NCBI RefSeq assembly: GCF_018785315.1
Contig: NZ_WQPN01000071.1
Span: 1-45,856 of the forward strand
Direction of reading: 5' to 3'
DNA from: Clostridium sp. MCC353
GTDB taxonomy: Bacteria; Bacillota; Clostridia; Lachnospirales; Lachnospiraceae
Length of the DNA: 45,856 nt
In this document: positions 16,435-24,538 of the stretch, piece after piece
How positions within the stretch are numbered: the first letter of the stretch is position 1
Layout: every line of letters begins with the position of its first letter
Position numbers and translations under genes: made by a program
The notes under the pieces: model-generated
What the model was told of the DNA's origin: nothing
The model's database searches: none
What the model saw: only the letters and a program-made list of their open reading frames with translations

Positions 16435-16767
16435 GCCAGTAAGATGGGGAACCTGAGGCGGAGGACGAGACCGGACCGCGGAAGGGGATAACCAAAGGCG
16501 GCAGGGATCTGATTCCGACCGTTAAGTAGAACTAAGGCTTTCAGAATGGAAAAAGGCGGTGCGATGCCCATTCACGGTAAACTCCTGATGACTTTACCGT
16601 TCAGTGGGCATCTCAGAAACTGATTGGGAATTCAGTTTCTGCCCGCCATTTTCCATCCTGAAAGCCTAAGTTCCACTAAACGGTCTCCACATGATCCCTG
16701 CCGCCTTTGGTTATCCCCTTCCGCGGTCCGGCCTTGTCCTCCGCCCCAGGTTCCCCATCTTACTGGC
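16435..16767. other. Long inverted-repeat structured element, copy B
   Basis: GCCAGTAAGATGGGGAACCT at 16435 pairs with the complement ending CTTACTGGC at 16767. The outer arm (about 100 bp) keeps pairing with scattered mismatches. The inner arm is TAAGGCTTTCAG / CTGAAAGCCTAA. The core has GGCGG/CCGCC (16555-16559 / 16643-16647), GATGCCCA/TGGGCATC (16563-16570 / 16605-16612), ACGGTAAA/TTTACCGT (16574-16581 / 16593-16600) with TCCTGATG in the loop, and AGAAACTGA/TCAGTTTCT (16615-16623 / 16632-16640). It is preceded by GTAAC, as copy A is by GTTAC. It lies 25 bp after the carrier's stop codon and may also act as its 3' end. Confidence 0.85.
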
Positions 16768-17111
16768 TGTGTAGTGGCTGCACTATGATAATAAAGACTT
16801 TGGGAGGAAAGGTAGGAAAAGCGAAGAATTCTTCTAATTATTCATACTTATCTTAATATCACTGGTTATATTTCACTGTGCCGCCTGTTGATCCTAAACT
16901 GCTGGCTGATTGCAGCCGACTTGGAACCGCCCCTTACAGGTTTCCGCCATATATTTTTCATAAGCTCTACAGCGTATTTTTTGCCCTATTTTCGTATATA
17001 CGGCGAATACAGTTGATTTATCCCCAAACATTATTTATAATAAGTGGGAAATTATTTTTACACATACCATAGTAATTCAGCATTATAAAATTCAAGTAAG
17101 GGAAAAACAGA
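16768..17111. promoter_or_regulatory. GntR gene upstream region with promoter
   Basis: No gene is evident in these 344 bp. A promoter TTGATT (17013-17018), 17 bp, TATAAT (17036-17041) points at the GntR gene. A perfect 10-bp palindrome CGTATATACG (16993-17002) lies just upstream of the -35 and could be an operator. Confidence 0.55.
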
Positions 17112-17813
17112 ATGAGCTTAAAAGAAATTAAAAAAGTCAATGTCAGTAATGAGGTATACAAACAAATTCTAAATGAAATTGTCAAGAAAAACCTCCAGCC
17201 AGGCGATAAACTGGCTTCAGAATCAGAATTAGTAAAGACCTTTGGCGTCAGCAGGGTAAGTGTCAGGGCGGCACTGCAGAAACTGGCCGGAGCCGGAATT
17301 ATTGAATCCGTAAATGGCGGAGGAAGTTATGTGAAGCATCTGCAGGAAGGCGCCGTGTTAGGCGGTATCATGCCTATGGCAGCGCTTTCCCAATATGACA
17401 CCAGCCAGCTAGTGGATTTCCGCCGCGGCATAGAAGTGCTTTCTGCTGAATTAGCAGCGCGTTTTGCTACTGATGAAGAAATTATTGAACTGCAGAATAT
17501 CTATGCGAATATGCAGGAATGCAATGAAAAGGGTGATATTGAGTCGTACTCTGAATATGACCTGGAATTTCATATGCAAATCGCCCGCATGAGTAAAAAT
17601 CCATTTGTTTTATATGTGATGGAACAGCTTAGGGAAATTATATTTGTTCACATATCGGATTTGAACGATAAAAAAGGGTCCGAAAATGGAATGCATTATC
17701 ATGGCCGGATTCTGCAAATGATAAGAAGCCATAACCAAAGCGGCGCCAGAGAATATATGAATCTGAATTTGCTCAATACTTTGCAGGAAGTGCTTGCTGA
17801 TGAAGATCAATAA
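17112..17813 (+). CDS. GntR/FadR family transcriptional regulator (FCD domain)
   Basis: A 233-residue regulator. The N-terminal winged helix-turn-helix covers about residues 11-76 (LQPGDKLASESELVKTFGVS, then RVSVRAALQKLAGAGIIESV). The C-terminal all-helical FCD ligand-binding domain covers about 95-225, with the metal-site histidines in EFHMQIA, HYHGRI and IRSHN. FCD regulators usually sense carboxylic acids, which fits the TRAP transporter and LarA-like protein encoded downstream. It is transcribed in the same direction as those genes but separated from them by a strong promoter (17828-17856) overlapped by a repeated dyad, its likely operator. The start follows AAGGGA. Confidence 0.93.
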   Translation: MSLKEIKKVNVSNEVYKQILNEIVKKNLQPGDKLASESELVKTFGVSRVSVRAALQKLAGAGIIESVNGGGSYVKHLQEGAVLGGIMPMAALSQYDTSQLVDFRRGIEVLSAELAARFATDEEIIELQNIYANMQECNEKGDIESYSEYDLEFHMQIARMSKNPFVLYVMEQLREIIFVHISDLNDKKGSENGMHYHGRILQMIRSHNQSGAREYMNLNLLNTLQEVLADEDQ

Positions 17814-17827
17814 AATATAAATTTTTA

Positions 17828-17911
17828 TTGACAACCTGTATTACAGCATATATACTACAGATATGCATAATACTTTTATTTATTTTTGCAAACCTGTATT
17901 ATAGCATACAG
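17828..17911 (+). promoter_or_regulatory. Promoter with duplicated GntR-type operator
   Basis: TTGACA (17828-17833), a 17-bp spacer and TATACT (17851-17856) form a near-consensus promoter for the URO-D/TRAP/LarA unit. The word ACCTGTATTAYAGCATA occurs at 17834-17850, filling the spacer, and again at 17892-17908. The second copy is a clean dyad CTGTAT-TATAGC-ATACAG (17894-17911). Occupancy of the first would block polymerase. TATAGCATATAA recurs at about 19141, before the dctP gene. Confidence 0.75.
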
Positions 17912-17934
17912 AATATAGTATTGGAGGGGATATA

Positions 17935-19086
17935 TTGAATTCAAGAGAAAGAGTAAAGGCGGCATTAAACTATGAACCCGTGGACCGGGTGCCTTTGGAT
18001 GCCACATTAACTATTGACGCCTGCAACAAGTTAATCAACCATCTGAACCTTCCGGTTGATCCGGTCAAGGAGTGCTGTATTTTTCAATTGTGCTTTCCGG
18101 AACCTGAAATTTTAAAAGCGCTGGGAATTGACTGTACTTATCTGCCGGTCCATGTTCCATCAAATGTGAAGCCATATCAGTACGGTGACGATGAACACAT
18201 TACAGAGTTTGGTCTGAAATATGTGAAATCAGTAACACCAAACGGTTTTGAGGATATGTCTATCGTAAACGCCCCATTGGCCGACTATGAAATTGAGGAT
18301 CTGGACAACTACCCATGGCCTGACCCCAATGATGATTCCATCTATGAAGGATTACGGGAACGCGCCAAATGGCTGTATGAAAATACCGACTTGGCTATTG
18401 TAGGATACTTTGGCGGCTCAATGTTTACACTCGCCAGCCAGTTGCGGGGGATGGAAAACTGGTTATGTGACCTGGTGGCAGACCCCGAATTTGCCGTCGC
18501 GCTGATGAACCGGTTAAAAGACTACTTTATTGTTTTATACACACGCTGTTTAGAGGAATGCGGAGAATATCTTTCATTTATCCGGACAGATTACGATGAT
18601 TACGGCGGACAGATCAACGAGATGATTTCACCTAAGATGTTCCGTGAACTGGTAAAACCAATTGTCTCACAATACTATACCGCTATTAAGAAAAAATTTT
18701 TAGAAAAAAATCCAAATGGAAAATTGATGAAACATACCTGTGGTTCTGTTTATCACTTGATCGATGATTTTATTGAAATGGGGATTGATATGCTGGATCC
18801 CATCCAGACATCCGCGGCAAATATGGAGGCCAGCCGGCTTGGCGCTGAATTTAAAGGAAAAATCGCATTCCATGAAGGGATTGACACCATGACGCTGATG
18901 CCTTCCGGCACCCCGGAACAGGTAGCGCAGGAAGTAAAACGCTCCATCGAACACCTGGCTCTGGAAAATGGTTCCGGATATCTGATCGGTCCTGTGCATC
19001 ATTTACAGCCCGATGTTCCACCGGAAAACTTTATCGCGCTACGCGATTCAGTCAAAAAGTACGGAACATTCAATCCCGATTTATAA
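17935..19086 (+). CDS. Uroporphyrinogen decarboxylase (URO-D) superfamily protein
   Basis: A 383-residue TIM-barrel protein of the URO-D/MtaA-CmuA superfamily. The start is TTG at 17935, well placed behind GGAGGGG, and gives the usual beginning NSRERVKAALNYEPVDRVPL. His267 and Cys269 (KHTCGSV) form the H-x-C zinc motif of the methyltransferase-type members, as opposed to true haem-pathway HemE. The sequence also lacks the HemE N-terminal arginine signatures, and no haem genes are nearby. It is the first gene of a unit with the DctPQM transporter and a LarA-like protein, so it probably acts on the imported compound. No corrinoid protein or reactivase is nearby, so a standard methyl-transfer role is unproven. 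The reaction is unknown. Confidence 0.85.
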   Translation: MNSRERVKAALNYEPVDRVPLDATLTIDACNKLINHLNLPVDPVKECCIFQLCFPEPEILKALGIDCTYLPVHVPSNVKPYQYGDDEHITEFGLKYVKSVTPNGFEDMSIVNAPLADYEIEDLDNYPWPDPNDDSIYEGLRERAKWLYENTDLAIVGYFGGSMFTLASQLRGMENWLCDLVADPEFAVALMNRLKDYFIVLYTRCLEECGEYLSFIRTDYDDYGGQINEMISPKMFRELVKPIVSQYYTAIKKKFLEKNPNGKLMKHTCGSVYHLIDDFIEMGIDMLDPIQTSAANMEASRLGAEFKGKIAFHEGIDTMTLMPSGTPEQVAQEVKRSIEHLALENGSGYLIGPVHHLQPDVPPENFIALRDSVKKYGTFNPDL

Positions 19087-19177
19087 AGACAGCAGTTTAT
19101 TATAATATTTAGTTAAGTTATTTTGTCAGTTATGGAGTTTTATAGCATATAATATTAAATTTTGGAGGTTTACATAT

Positions 19178-20236
19178 ATGAAAAAGATATCATTAGTTGT
19201 TTTAACAGCCGCACTCGCATTATCTCTGAGCGCTTGTGGAAATGGCGCCACTTCCTCAAATAACAGCAGCACACCAGCAGCTTCGGGCGGCAGCGCAGGT
19301 GAAGCGTCCCAGAAAGAGAAATCTGATGCCCCGATTAAACTGAAGCTGGCTCATATATTGAACACAAATGACATCGTCCACGAACTGCTGGTAGAATATG
19401 CGGAAACAATCAATGAAAAATCCGAAGGCCGTATTGAGATCACCGTGTTCCCCAACGGAGAGCTTGGCAACAACAAAGAAAGTATGGAATCCGTAGTACG
19501 CGGTTCTGATGTTATCACATTTGGCGATTTCGCATATGTAGGCGATTATGTTCCAGATTACAGCGTATTCTGCGGCCCATATCTGTTCGATGACTACAAG
19601 GATATTACCAAGCTGGCAGAATCAGACTTTGGAAAAGAGCTGGAACAGCAGGCCTCTGACGCAGGTATTAAAGTGTTATGCGCTGATTTCTATTTTGGAA
19701 CACGCCATACGATGTCAAAACAGCCATTTACCACTCCTGATGAAATGAAGAATCTCAAAGTACGCGTTCCTTCCACCAAAATGTGGCAGGAAACCATTTC
19801 AGCCATGGGCGGCAATCCGACTGTTTTGGACTGGTCTGAGGTATATACAGGGCTATCCCAAGGCGTGGTAGATGCTGTTGAAAACCCGCTGGCTGCAATG
19901 TACGCCGCTAATATTCAGGAAGTTGCCAAGCACCTGTGTCTGACTCAGCATTTCGTTGCAACGGTTGGCCTGGAAATGTCCCAAAAGCAATTCGATGCAA
20001 TGCCTGCTGATTTACAGGAACTGCTTGTAACAGAAACCCGCAGCTTCTCAAAATATGCCAGCGAGAAAGTTGCTGAAAATGAAAATTTATTTATCGATAA
20101 ATTCAAGGAGGCCGGTGTTGAGGTTCATGAAGTAGATGTTCCAAGCTTCCGTGAAGCCACAGAAGTTGTCTATGAGAAGTTTCCTGAATGGACTCCCGGT
20201 GTATATGAAAGAGCATTGGAAGCGCTTGGAAAATAA
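19178..20236 (+). CDS. dctP: TRAP transporter substrate-binding lipoprotein (DctP)
   Basis: The extracytoplasmic solute receptor of a TRAP carboxylate transporter, 352 residues. It has a lipoprotein signal peptide with lipobox LSAC and lipidated Cys20, then a Ser/Ala/Gly-rich linker (about 21-45). The DctP fold starts at IKLKLAHILNTNDIVHELL. RVPSTKMWQETISAMGGNPT (about 198-217) holds the conserved Arg that binds the substrate carboxylate in this family, and LSQGVVDAVENP follows. It is anchored to the outer face of the membrane and delivers substrate to DctQM encoded just downstream. GGAGG precedes the start. The ligand is a carboxylate by family inference; no sequence feature names it. Confidence 0.95.
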   Translation: MKKISLVVLTAALALSLSACGNGATSSNNSSTPAASGGSAGEASQKEKSDAPIKLKLAHILNTNDIVHELLVEYAETINEKSEGRIEITVFPNGELGNNKESMESVVRGSDVITFGDFAYVGDYVPDYSVFCGPYLFDDYKDITKLAESDFGKELEQQASDAGIKVLCADFYFGTRHTMSKQPFTTPDEMKNLKVRVPSTKMWQETISAMGGNPTVLDWSEVYTGLSQGVVDAVENPLAAMYAANIQEVAKHLCLTQHFVATVGLEMSQKQFDAMPADLQELLVTETRSFSKYASEKVAENENLFIDKFKEAGVEVHEVDVPSFREATEVVYEKFPEWTPGVYERALEALGK

Positions 20237-20260
20237 CAATATAGGAGGGGTAAGAACACA

Positions 20261-20740
20261 ATGAAAAAAATAGTAGCACAGGTTGAGGACCTGATAAGTT
20301 CATCCGCACTGGTTATTATGATCGCTGTTACATGCCTGGGTGTTATAACCAGGCTCACGATCAACCTTCCGCTCATGTGGGCGGAAGAAACAGCAAAAAT
20401 CTGTTTTGCATGGTGTATCTTTATGGGTGCCGCCGCCTGCTATCGTAATAAAGCGCACATAGGAATTGATGTTCTGATCAGTATGCTCCCCGACAAGGGC
20501 AGGCGCAGGCTGGAACTTGGCACCTATCTGGCGCTCACCGCAGTTATCGTATGGCTGATTTTTATGAGCGGAAGTTACGCGGTCAGCGTATGGTCTAAGC
20601 CCACCGACTACTTCCGCATCCCGTATACATTTGTGGCCGGTTCCATATCCTGCTCCTTTGTATTCATGCTCTATCACAATATATGTTTTATTATCGACGG
20701 CATTAAAAACCTGAAAGACGGAAAGGAGGCGGACGAATGA
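20261..20740 (+). CDS. dctQ: TRAP transporter small permease subunit (DctQ)
   Basis: A 159-residue membrane protein with four hydrophobic segments (about 16-36, 45-65, 87-107 and 125-148), the expected DctQ layout. The family-like stretch WAEETAKICFAWCIFMGAA is at about 40-58, followed by YRNKAHIGIDVLISMLP. It partners DctM to form the membrane unit of the Na+-driven TRAP transporter. It lies 24 bp downstream of dctP, with GGAGGGG before the start. Its stop overlaps the dctM start by 4 bp (ATGA), indicating translational coupling. Confidence 0.94.
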   Translation: MKKIVAQVEDLISSSALVIMIAVTCLGVITRLTINLPLMWAEETAKICFAWCIFMGAAACYRNKAHIGIDVLISMLPDKGRRRLELGTYLALTAVIVWLIFMSGSYAVSVWSKPTDYFRIPYTFVAGSISCSFVFMLYHNICFIIDGIKNLKDGKEADE

Positions 20741-22026
20741 GCGCTATACCTGCCCTGATATTATTTTGCATTTTCATGATCGGCGTTCCTGTAGGCTTTT
20801 CACTGCTGATCGCCACCGGAATCTATTACCTCTTTATCAACAACACCATGCCCGTTGACATGATGTTCCAGGCGCTGGTAACATCGACGGAATCGTACCC
20901 GCTGCTGGCAATTCCATTTTTCGTAACCGCCGGTGTGGTCATGAACTATTCCGGCATCTCATCCAGGCTTATGTCGGCTGCTGAGGCTTTTGTAGGACAC
21001 ATGGTAGGCGGCCTGGCCCAGGTAAATGTGCTTCTAAGCGTACTGATGGGCGGTATCTCCGGCTCCTGTAATGCTGATGCCGCAATGCAGTGCAAAATTC
21101 TAGTGCCCGAGATGAGCAAACGGGGCTATGGAAAAGCGTTTTCAGCCGTTGTGACAGCGGCCTCCTCCTGCATTACCCCAATCATCCCCCCGGGTATCGT
21201 TCTTATTCTATACTCCTGCTTAACCAACGTTTCTGTGGGACGTATGTTTATGGCAGGCTATATTCCCGGCATTATGATGGCCATAGCACTAATGATATTG
21301 GTCAGTTTCATTTCCAAAAAGCGGGGATACAAGGCTACAAGGGAAAAACGTGCCAGCTTCAGAGAAATCATAAAGCAGCTTATGGAATCAAGCTGGGCGC
21401 TTTTTCTTCCCTTTGGCATCATCCTGGGGCTGCGCTTCGGATGGTTCACTCCAACGGAGGCTGGCGCAATGACAGTTCTTTATTCAATCTTCGTAGGCGC
21501 CTTTATTTATAAAGAACTGAAGTTTTCCCATGTGAAGCAGATTCTCAAAGAATCCGTAAGCGGTACCAGTTCGATTCTGTTCATCATAGCGGCTGCTAAC
21601 TGCTTTGGGCGTTATATGAATATTGAGAGGATCCCTCAAACTGTGACGGAATCTTTGATGGGTTTTACCAGCAGTCCCATTGTTCTCCTCCTTATCATTA
21701 ACCTGCTGCTATTCTTTGTGGGCATGTTCATCGAAGGCGGCGCGGCTATGATTATCCTGGCTCCAATGCTGGTTCCTTCTGCACTGAAACTGGGAATTGA
21801 CCCGGTACACCTGGGCATCATCATGAGTATCAACCTGACACTGGGCGGTTTGACGCCGCCTTTTGGAACCATGCTGTTTTTAACCAGTTCCATTCTGGAT
21901 ATCAAAGTCAAAGATTTTATCAGGGAATCCCTGCCCTTTATAGCCGTTTTAGTAGGCGTCCTGATGATTCTGGTATTTATTCCACAATTGGTAACTTTCT
22001 TACCAAATCTGGTCTATGGAGTTTAA
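20737..22026 (+). CDS. dctM: TRAP transporter large permease subunit (DctM)
   Basis: The transport channel of the TRAP system, 429 residues with about 12 membrane segments. Family stretches include FFVTAGVVMNYSGIS (about 66-80), LMGGISGSCNADAAM (about 103-117), CITPIIPPGIVLILYSCL and LGGLTPPFGTMLFLTSSI (about 369-386). The GGISGS and TPPFG loops are typical of the DctM/ion-transporter fold. It overlaps dctQ by 4 bp and is followed after 38 bp by the LarA-like gene. The GGAGG for this gene lies inside the dctQ 3' end. No anomaly was seen. Confidence 0.95.
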   Translation: MSAIPALILFCIFMIGVPVGFSLLIATGIYYLFINNTMPVDMMFQALVTSTESYPLLAIPFFVTAGVVMNYSGISSRLMSAAEAFVGHMVGGLAQVNVLLSVLMGGISGSCNADAAMQCKILVPEMSKRGYGKAFSAVVTAASSCITPIIPPGIVLILYSCLTNVSVGRMFMAGYIPGIMMAIALMILVSFISKKRGYKATREKRASFREIIKQLMESSWALFLPFGIILGLRFGWFTPTEAGAMTVLYSIFVGAFIYKELKFSHVKQILKESVSGTSSILFIIAAANCFGRYMNIERIPQTVTESLMGFTSSPIVLLLIINLLLFFVGMFIEGGAAMIILAPMLVPSALKLGIDPVHLGIIMSINLTLGGLTPPFGTMLFLTSSILDIKVKDFIRESLPFIAVLVGVLMILVFIPQLVTFLPNLVYGV

Positions 22027-22064
22027 GCAGAGAAATGTGATTTTAAACAAAGGAGTTTGCGATT

Positions 22065-23333
22065 ATGAGTGTTCTTACCGACTTGTTTCAAGATGTTAAA
22101 CTTCCTAACATGATACGTATCCGGCAGGAATATCCACGGCCGGTAATCACTGATTTGGAAGCCGTACTTCAGGAACAGCTTTCCAAAGATGTCATAAAAG
22201 AAAAAATAAAGCCTGGCGCTGCAATTGCAGTGGGCGTCGGAAGCCGCGGCATATGCAATCTAAAAGAAATTGTCCGCTATGTGGTCGGTTTTCTCAAACA
22301 GCAGGGCGCAGAACCTTTCATCGTTCCAGCCATGGGCAGCCATGGCGGAGCGACTGCCGAAGGACAAAAAGAAATTCTTACAGGTTACGGTGTGACAGAG
22401 GATTATTGCGGATGTCCTGTCCGGGCCACAATGGAAACGGTACAGATCGGCACGACTTGCGAAGGCCACCGGGTTTATTTAGACCGCTACGCAGCAAACG
22501 CAGACGGCATTATCGTAATCAACCGGATTAAAGCCCATACCTGTTTCCGCGGCCCCCATGAGTCAGGGCTGATGAAAATGCTGACCATTGGCCTCGGCAA
22601 ACAGCGTGGAGCGGAAAGCTGCCATAATGCTGGATTCAAATACATGGCGCATCTGGTACCACTATTTGGCAACGTGATTCTGAATAACACCAATTTCCTC
22701 TTCGGAATCGCATTATTAGAAAATGCATTTGAGGAAACTTGTGAAATCCGGTCGATGACTGCCGATGATATCCGCCGCGATGAACCTGCGTTATTGGAAA
22801 AAGCAAAATCTCTGATGCCTTCCCTGCCCTGTTCTGAAGCAGATGTGTTAATTGTAGATAAAATCGGAAAGAATTACTCTGGCGATGGAATGGATCCCAA
22901 TATCACAGGAACATTTGTAACCCCTTATGCAACAGGGACATTTCACGCCCAAAGAGTTGTTGTGCTGGATTTAAGCGATGAGACTCACGGGAGCGGAATC
23001 GGCGCAGGCAATGCTGACGTAATCCATAAGCGTGTATTTGAAAAAACAGATTTATCAGCAACTTACCCTAACGCAATTACTTCAAAAGTCTTGTCCTGTG
23101 TGAAAATACCGATGATGCTGGATTCCGACAGGGATGTAATCGCCTGTGCGGTAAAGACCTGTACAGAAATTGATTTCGACGCCCCTTCCATCATCCGCAT
23201 TCCAAATTCCCTGGACATTCAGGAAATGGAAGTATCCGAGGCTGTCCTGAAAAAGATAGGCGGCTCTTCAAATATTAGAATTTTAAGCGGGCCTTCGCCG
23301 TTTCAGTTTGATTTGGACGGTAATCTGCTATAA
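22065..23333 (+). CDS. LarA (nickel-dependent lactate racemase) family protein, DUF2088
   Basis: A 422-residue protein of the LarA superfamily, whose studied members racemise or epimerise alpha-hydroxyacids with a nickel-pincer nucleotide cofactor. His93 (AMGSHGGAT) and a later cluster, His158, His165, Lys171 (IKAHTCFRGPHESGLMKM) and His187, fit the catalytic histidines and cofactor-binding lysine of LarA in order and approximate spacing. The N-terminal AVGVGSRGICNL matches the substrate/NPN domain start. It differs clearly from true lactate racemase and belongs to a divergent branch. The larB, larC and larE cofactor genes are not in the window. As last gene of the TRAP operon it may epimerise the imported hydroxyacid. 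The substrate is unknown. Confidence 0.82.
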   Translation: MSVLTDLFQDVKLPNMIRIRQEYPRPVITDLEAVLQEQLSKDVIKEKIKPGAAIAVGVGSRGICNLKEIVRYVVGFLKQQGAEPFIVPAMGSHGGATAEGQKEILTGYGVTEDYCGCPVRATMETVQIGTTCEGHRVYLDRYAANADGIIVINRIKAHTCFRGPHESGLMKMLTIGLGKQRGAESCHNAGFKYMAHLVPLFGNVILNNTNFLFGIALLENAFEETCEIRSMTADDIRRDEPALLEKAKSLMPSLPCSEADVLIVDKIGKNYSGDGMDPNITGTFVTPYATGTFHAQRVVVLDLSDETHGSGIGAGNADVIHKRVFEKTDLSATYPNAITSKVLSCVKIPMMLDSDRDVIACAVKTCTEIDFDAPSIIRIPNSLDIQEMEVSEAVLKKIGGSSNIRILSGPSPFQFDLDGNLL

Positions 23334-23385
23334 TAGTATTTTACCTAAAAATGAGACTCTCCGAGGATCACATCCAAGGCCCTCC

Positions 23386-24240
23386 TTAGCACAGCTTCTC
23401 AATCACCGCCGCCGAAGTCCTCTCATTATTCACACTGCACTTATCAAAATACCGCCTGTAATATTCACTATACAGCACATCAATCAAAAACAACTGGCTG
23501 ATTTCCGCCGACGTGGAGCCGCCCTGGAGGGGGCCTTCATTGGCTCCGCAAAGGAGGGTATAATCGGAAAATGCGGTCAGAGGTGATTTGACAAACCGGG
23601 AGATGCAGATGATCTTCGCCCCTGCCTCCCGGGCCGTTTTGGCCACATGGATAGTATCTTTGGTGGCTCCGGAATAGGAAATGAGCACCGCAGCGTCATG
23701 TTCATCCATCATGGAGGCGGCCATGGCCTGCATGTGGGAATCCTGTAAACAGTAGACCTTGGGTTCAATCCTTAAAAACTTGTTCATGGCTTTCATCGCA
23801 GTCAGCATGCTTGTCCCCACACCGAAAAAATAGATCCGTTTGGCTTCATGAAGACAGTCAATCACCTTCTCCACCACCTCTTCATCCAGCAGGGAATAGG
23901 TCTCATTGAGGGCACTTATGTTGGTATTCAGCACTTTCTGAGCCGCATCGGCGAAGGAATCGCTGATGGTGATGTCACCTGCGTACCGCTCCGGATCGTC
24001 CCCATTCTCATTCAGGCTTAGCGAAAGCATCATCTTAAATTCCTGATACCCCTTGAGTTCCATGGTTTTGCAGAAACGGAATACACTGGTATCTCCCACC
24101 TCACAGGCTTCCGCCACATCGGTGATGGACATAAAAAGCACTTTTTTAGGATTTTGCAGGATAAAATCGGCCACTTTCTTTTCCGCCTTTGTAAACTGAT
24201 TGGAAGCCGATCTGATTTTTGTTAAAAAGTCTCCTTGCAT
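23386..24240 (-). CDS. MurR/RpiR family transcriptional regulator
   Basis: A 284-residue regulator starting at 24240 (MQGDFLTKIRSASNQFTKAE) behind AAGGGGG. The longer frame adds 22 basic residues without a ribosome-binding site. The N-terminal RpiR helix-turn-helix covers about residues 1-77 (AEKKVADFILQNPKKVLFMS, then CEVGDTSVFRFCKTMELKGY). The SIS sugar-phosphate-binding domain covers about 110-240 (RIYFFGVGTSMLTAMKAMN, LISYSGATKDT, AKIICISRF). Such regulators sense phosphosugars. It is convergent with the LarA-like gene and downstream of the minus-strand transport operon, but a terminator separates them, so its target is not clear from position. Confidence 0.93.
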   Translation of the reverse strand: MQGDFLTKIRSASNQFTKAEKKVADFILQNPKKVLFMSITDVAEACEVGDTSVFRFCKTMELKGYQEFKMMLSLSLNENGDDPERYAGDITISDSFADAAQKVLNTNISALNETYSLLDEEVVEKVIDCLHEAKRIYFFGVGTSMLTAMKAMNKFLRIEPKVYCLQDSHMQAMAASMMDEHDAAVLISYSGATKDTIHVAKTAREAGAKIICISRFVKSPLTAFSDYTLLCGANEGPLQGGSTSAEISQLFLIDVLYSEYYRRYFDKCSVNNERTSAAVIEKLC

Positions 24241-24486
24241 AAGTTCCCCCTTCTGCCGTTTGGACTGCTGTTTGGACTGCCGGTTGATTAGCTGCAGCTT
24301 TCTCATCCGGTTACTGGTTTCACGCTGGTTTCATCTTGGTTTCATGCTGGTTTTAACCACAAATTTGATTTTACTATATCACTATAAAAAAATGTTTTCA
24401 ACCAATATGAAAAATAAAAATAATTTTTACATCTGTTTTATGCAAAAGGCCTGTCCGGCCAATCAATCAATAGCAAAAGTAAGAGG

Positions 24487-24508
24487 CCTGCCGGTTTTTA
24501 AACCGGCA
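24487..24508 (-). terminator. Terminator at the end of the minus-strand transport operon
   Basis: CTGCCGGTTT / AAACCGGCAG is a perfect 10-bp stem about 30 bp after the stop of the last gene, followed on the minus strand by GCCTCTTACTTTTGC. Confidence 0.65.
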
Positions 24509-24538
24509 GACCCCTTCCCTTTTTAAAACAGTTCCTGC

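Noticed and set aside
16583-16591. Hammerhead-ribozyme-like CTGATGA in element B
   Set aside because: The required GAAA and three-stem layout do not follow, and copy A has CTGATGG. The word is part of a conserved hairpin loop instead.
17935-19086. HemE (true uroporphyrinogen decarboxylase)
   Set aside because: It carries the H-x-C motif of methyltransferase-type relatives, lacks HemE N-terminal signatures and lies in a TRAP transporter operon without haem genes.
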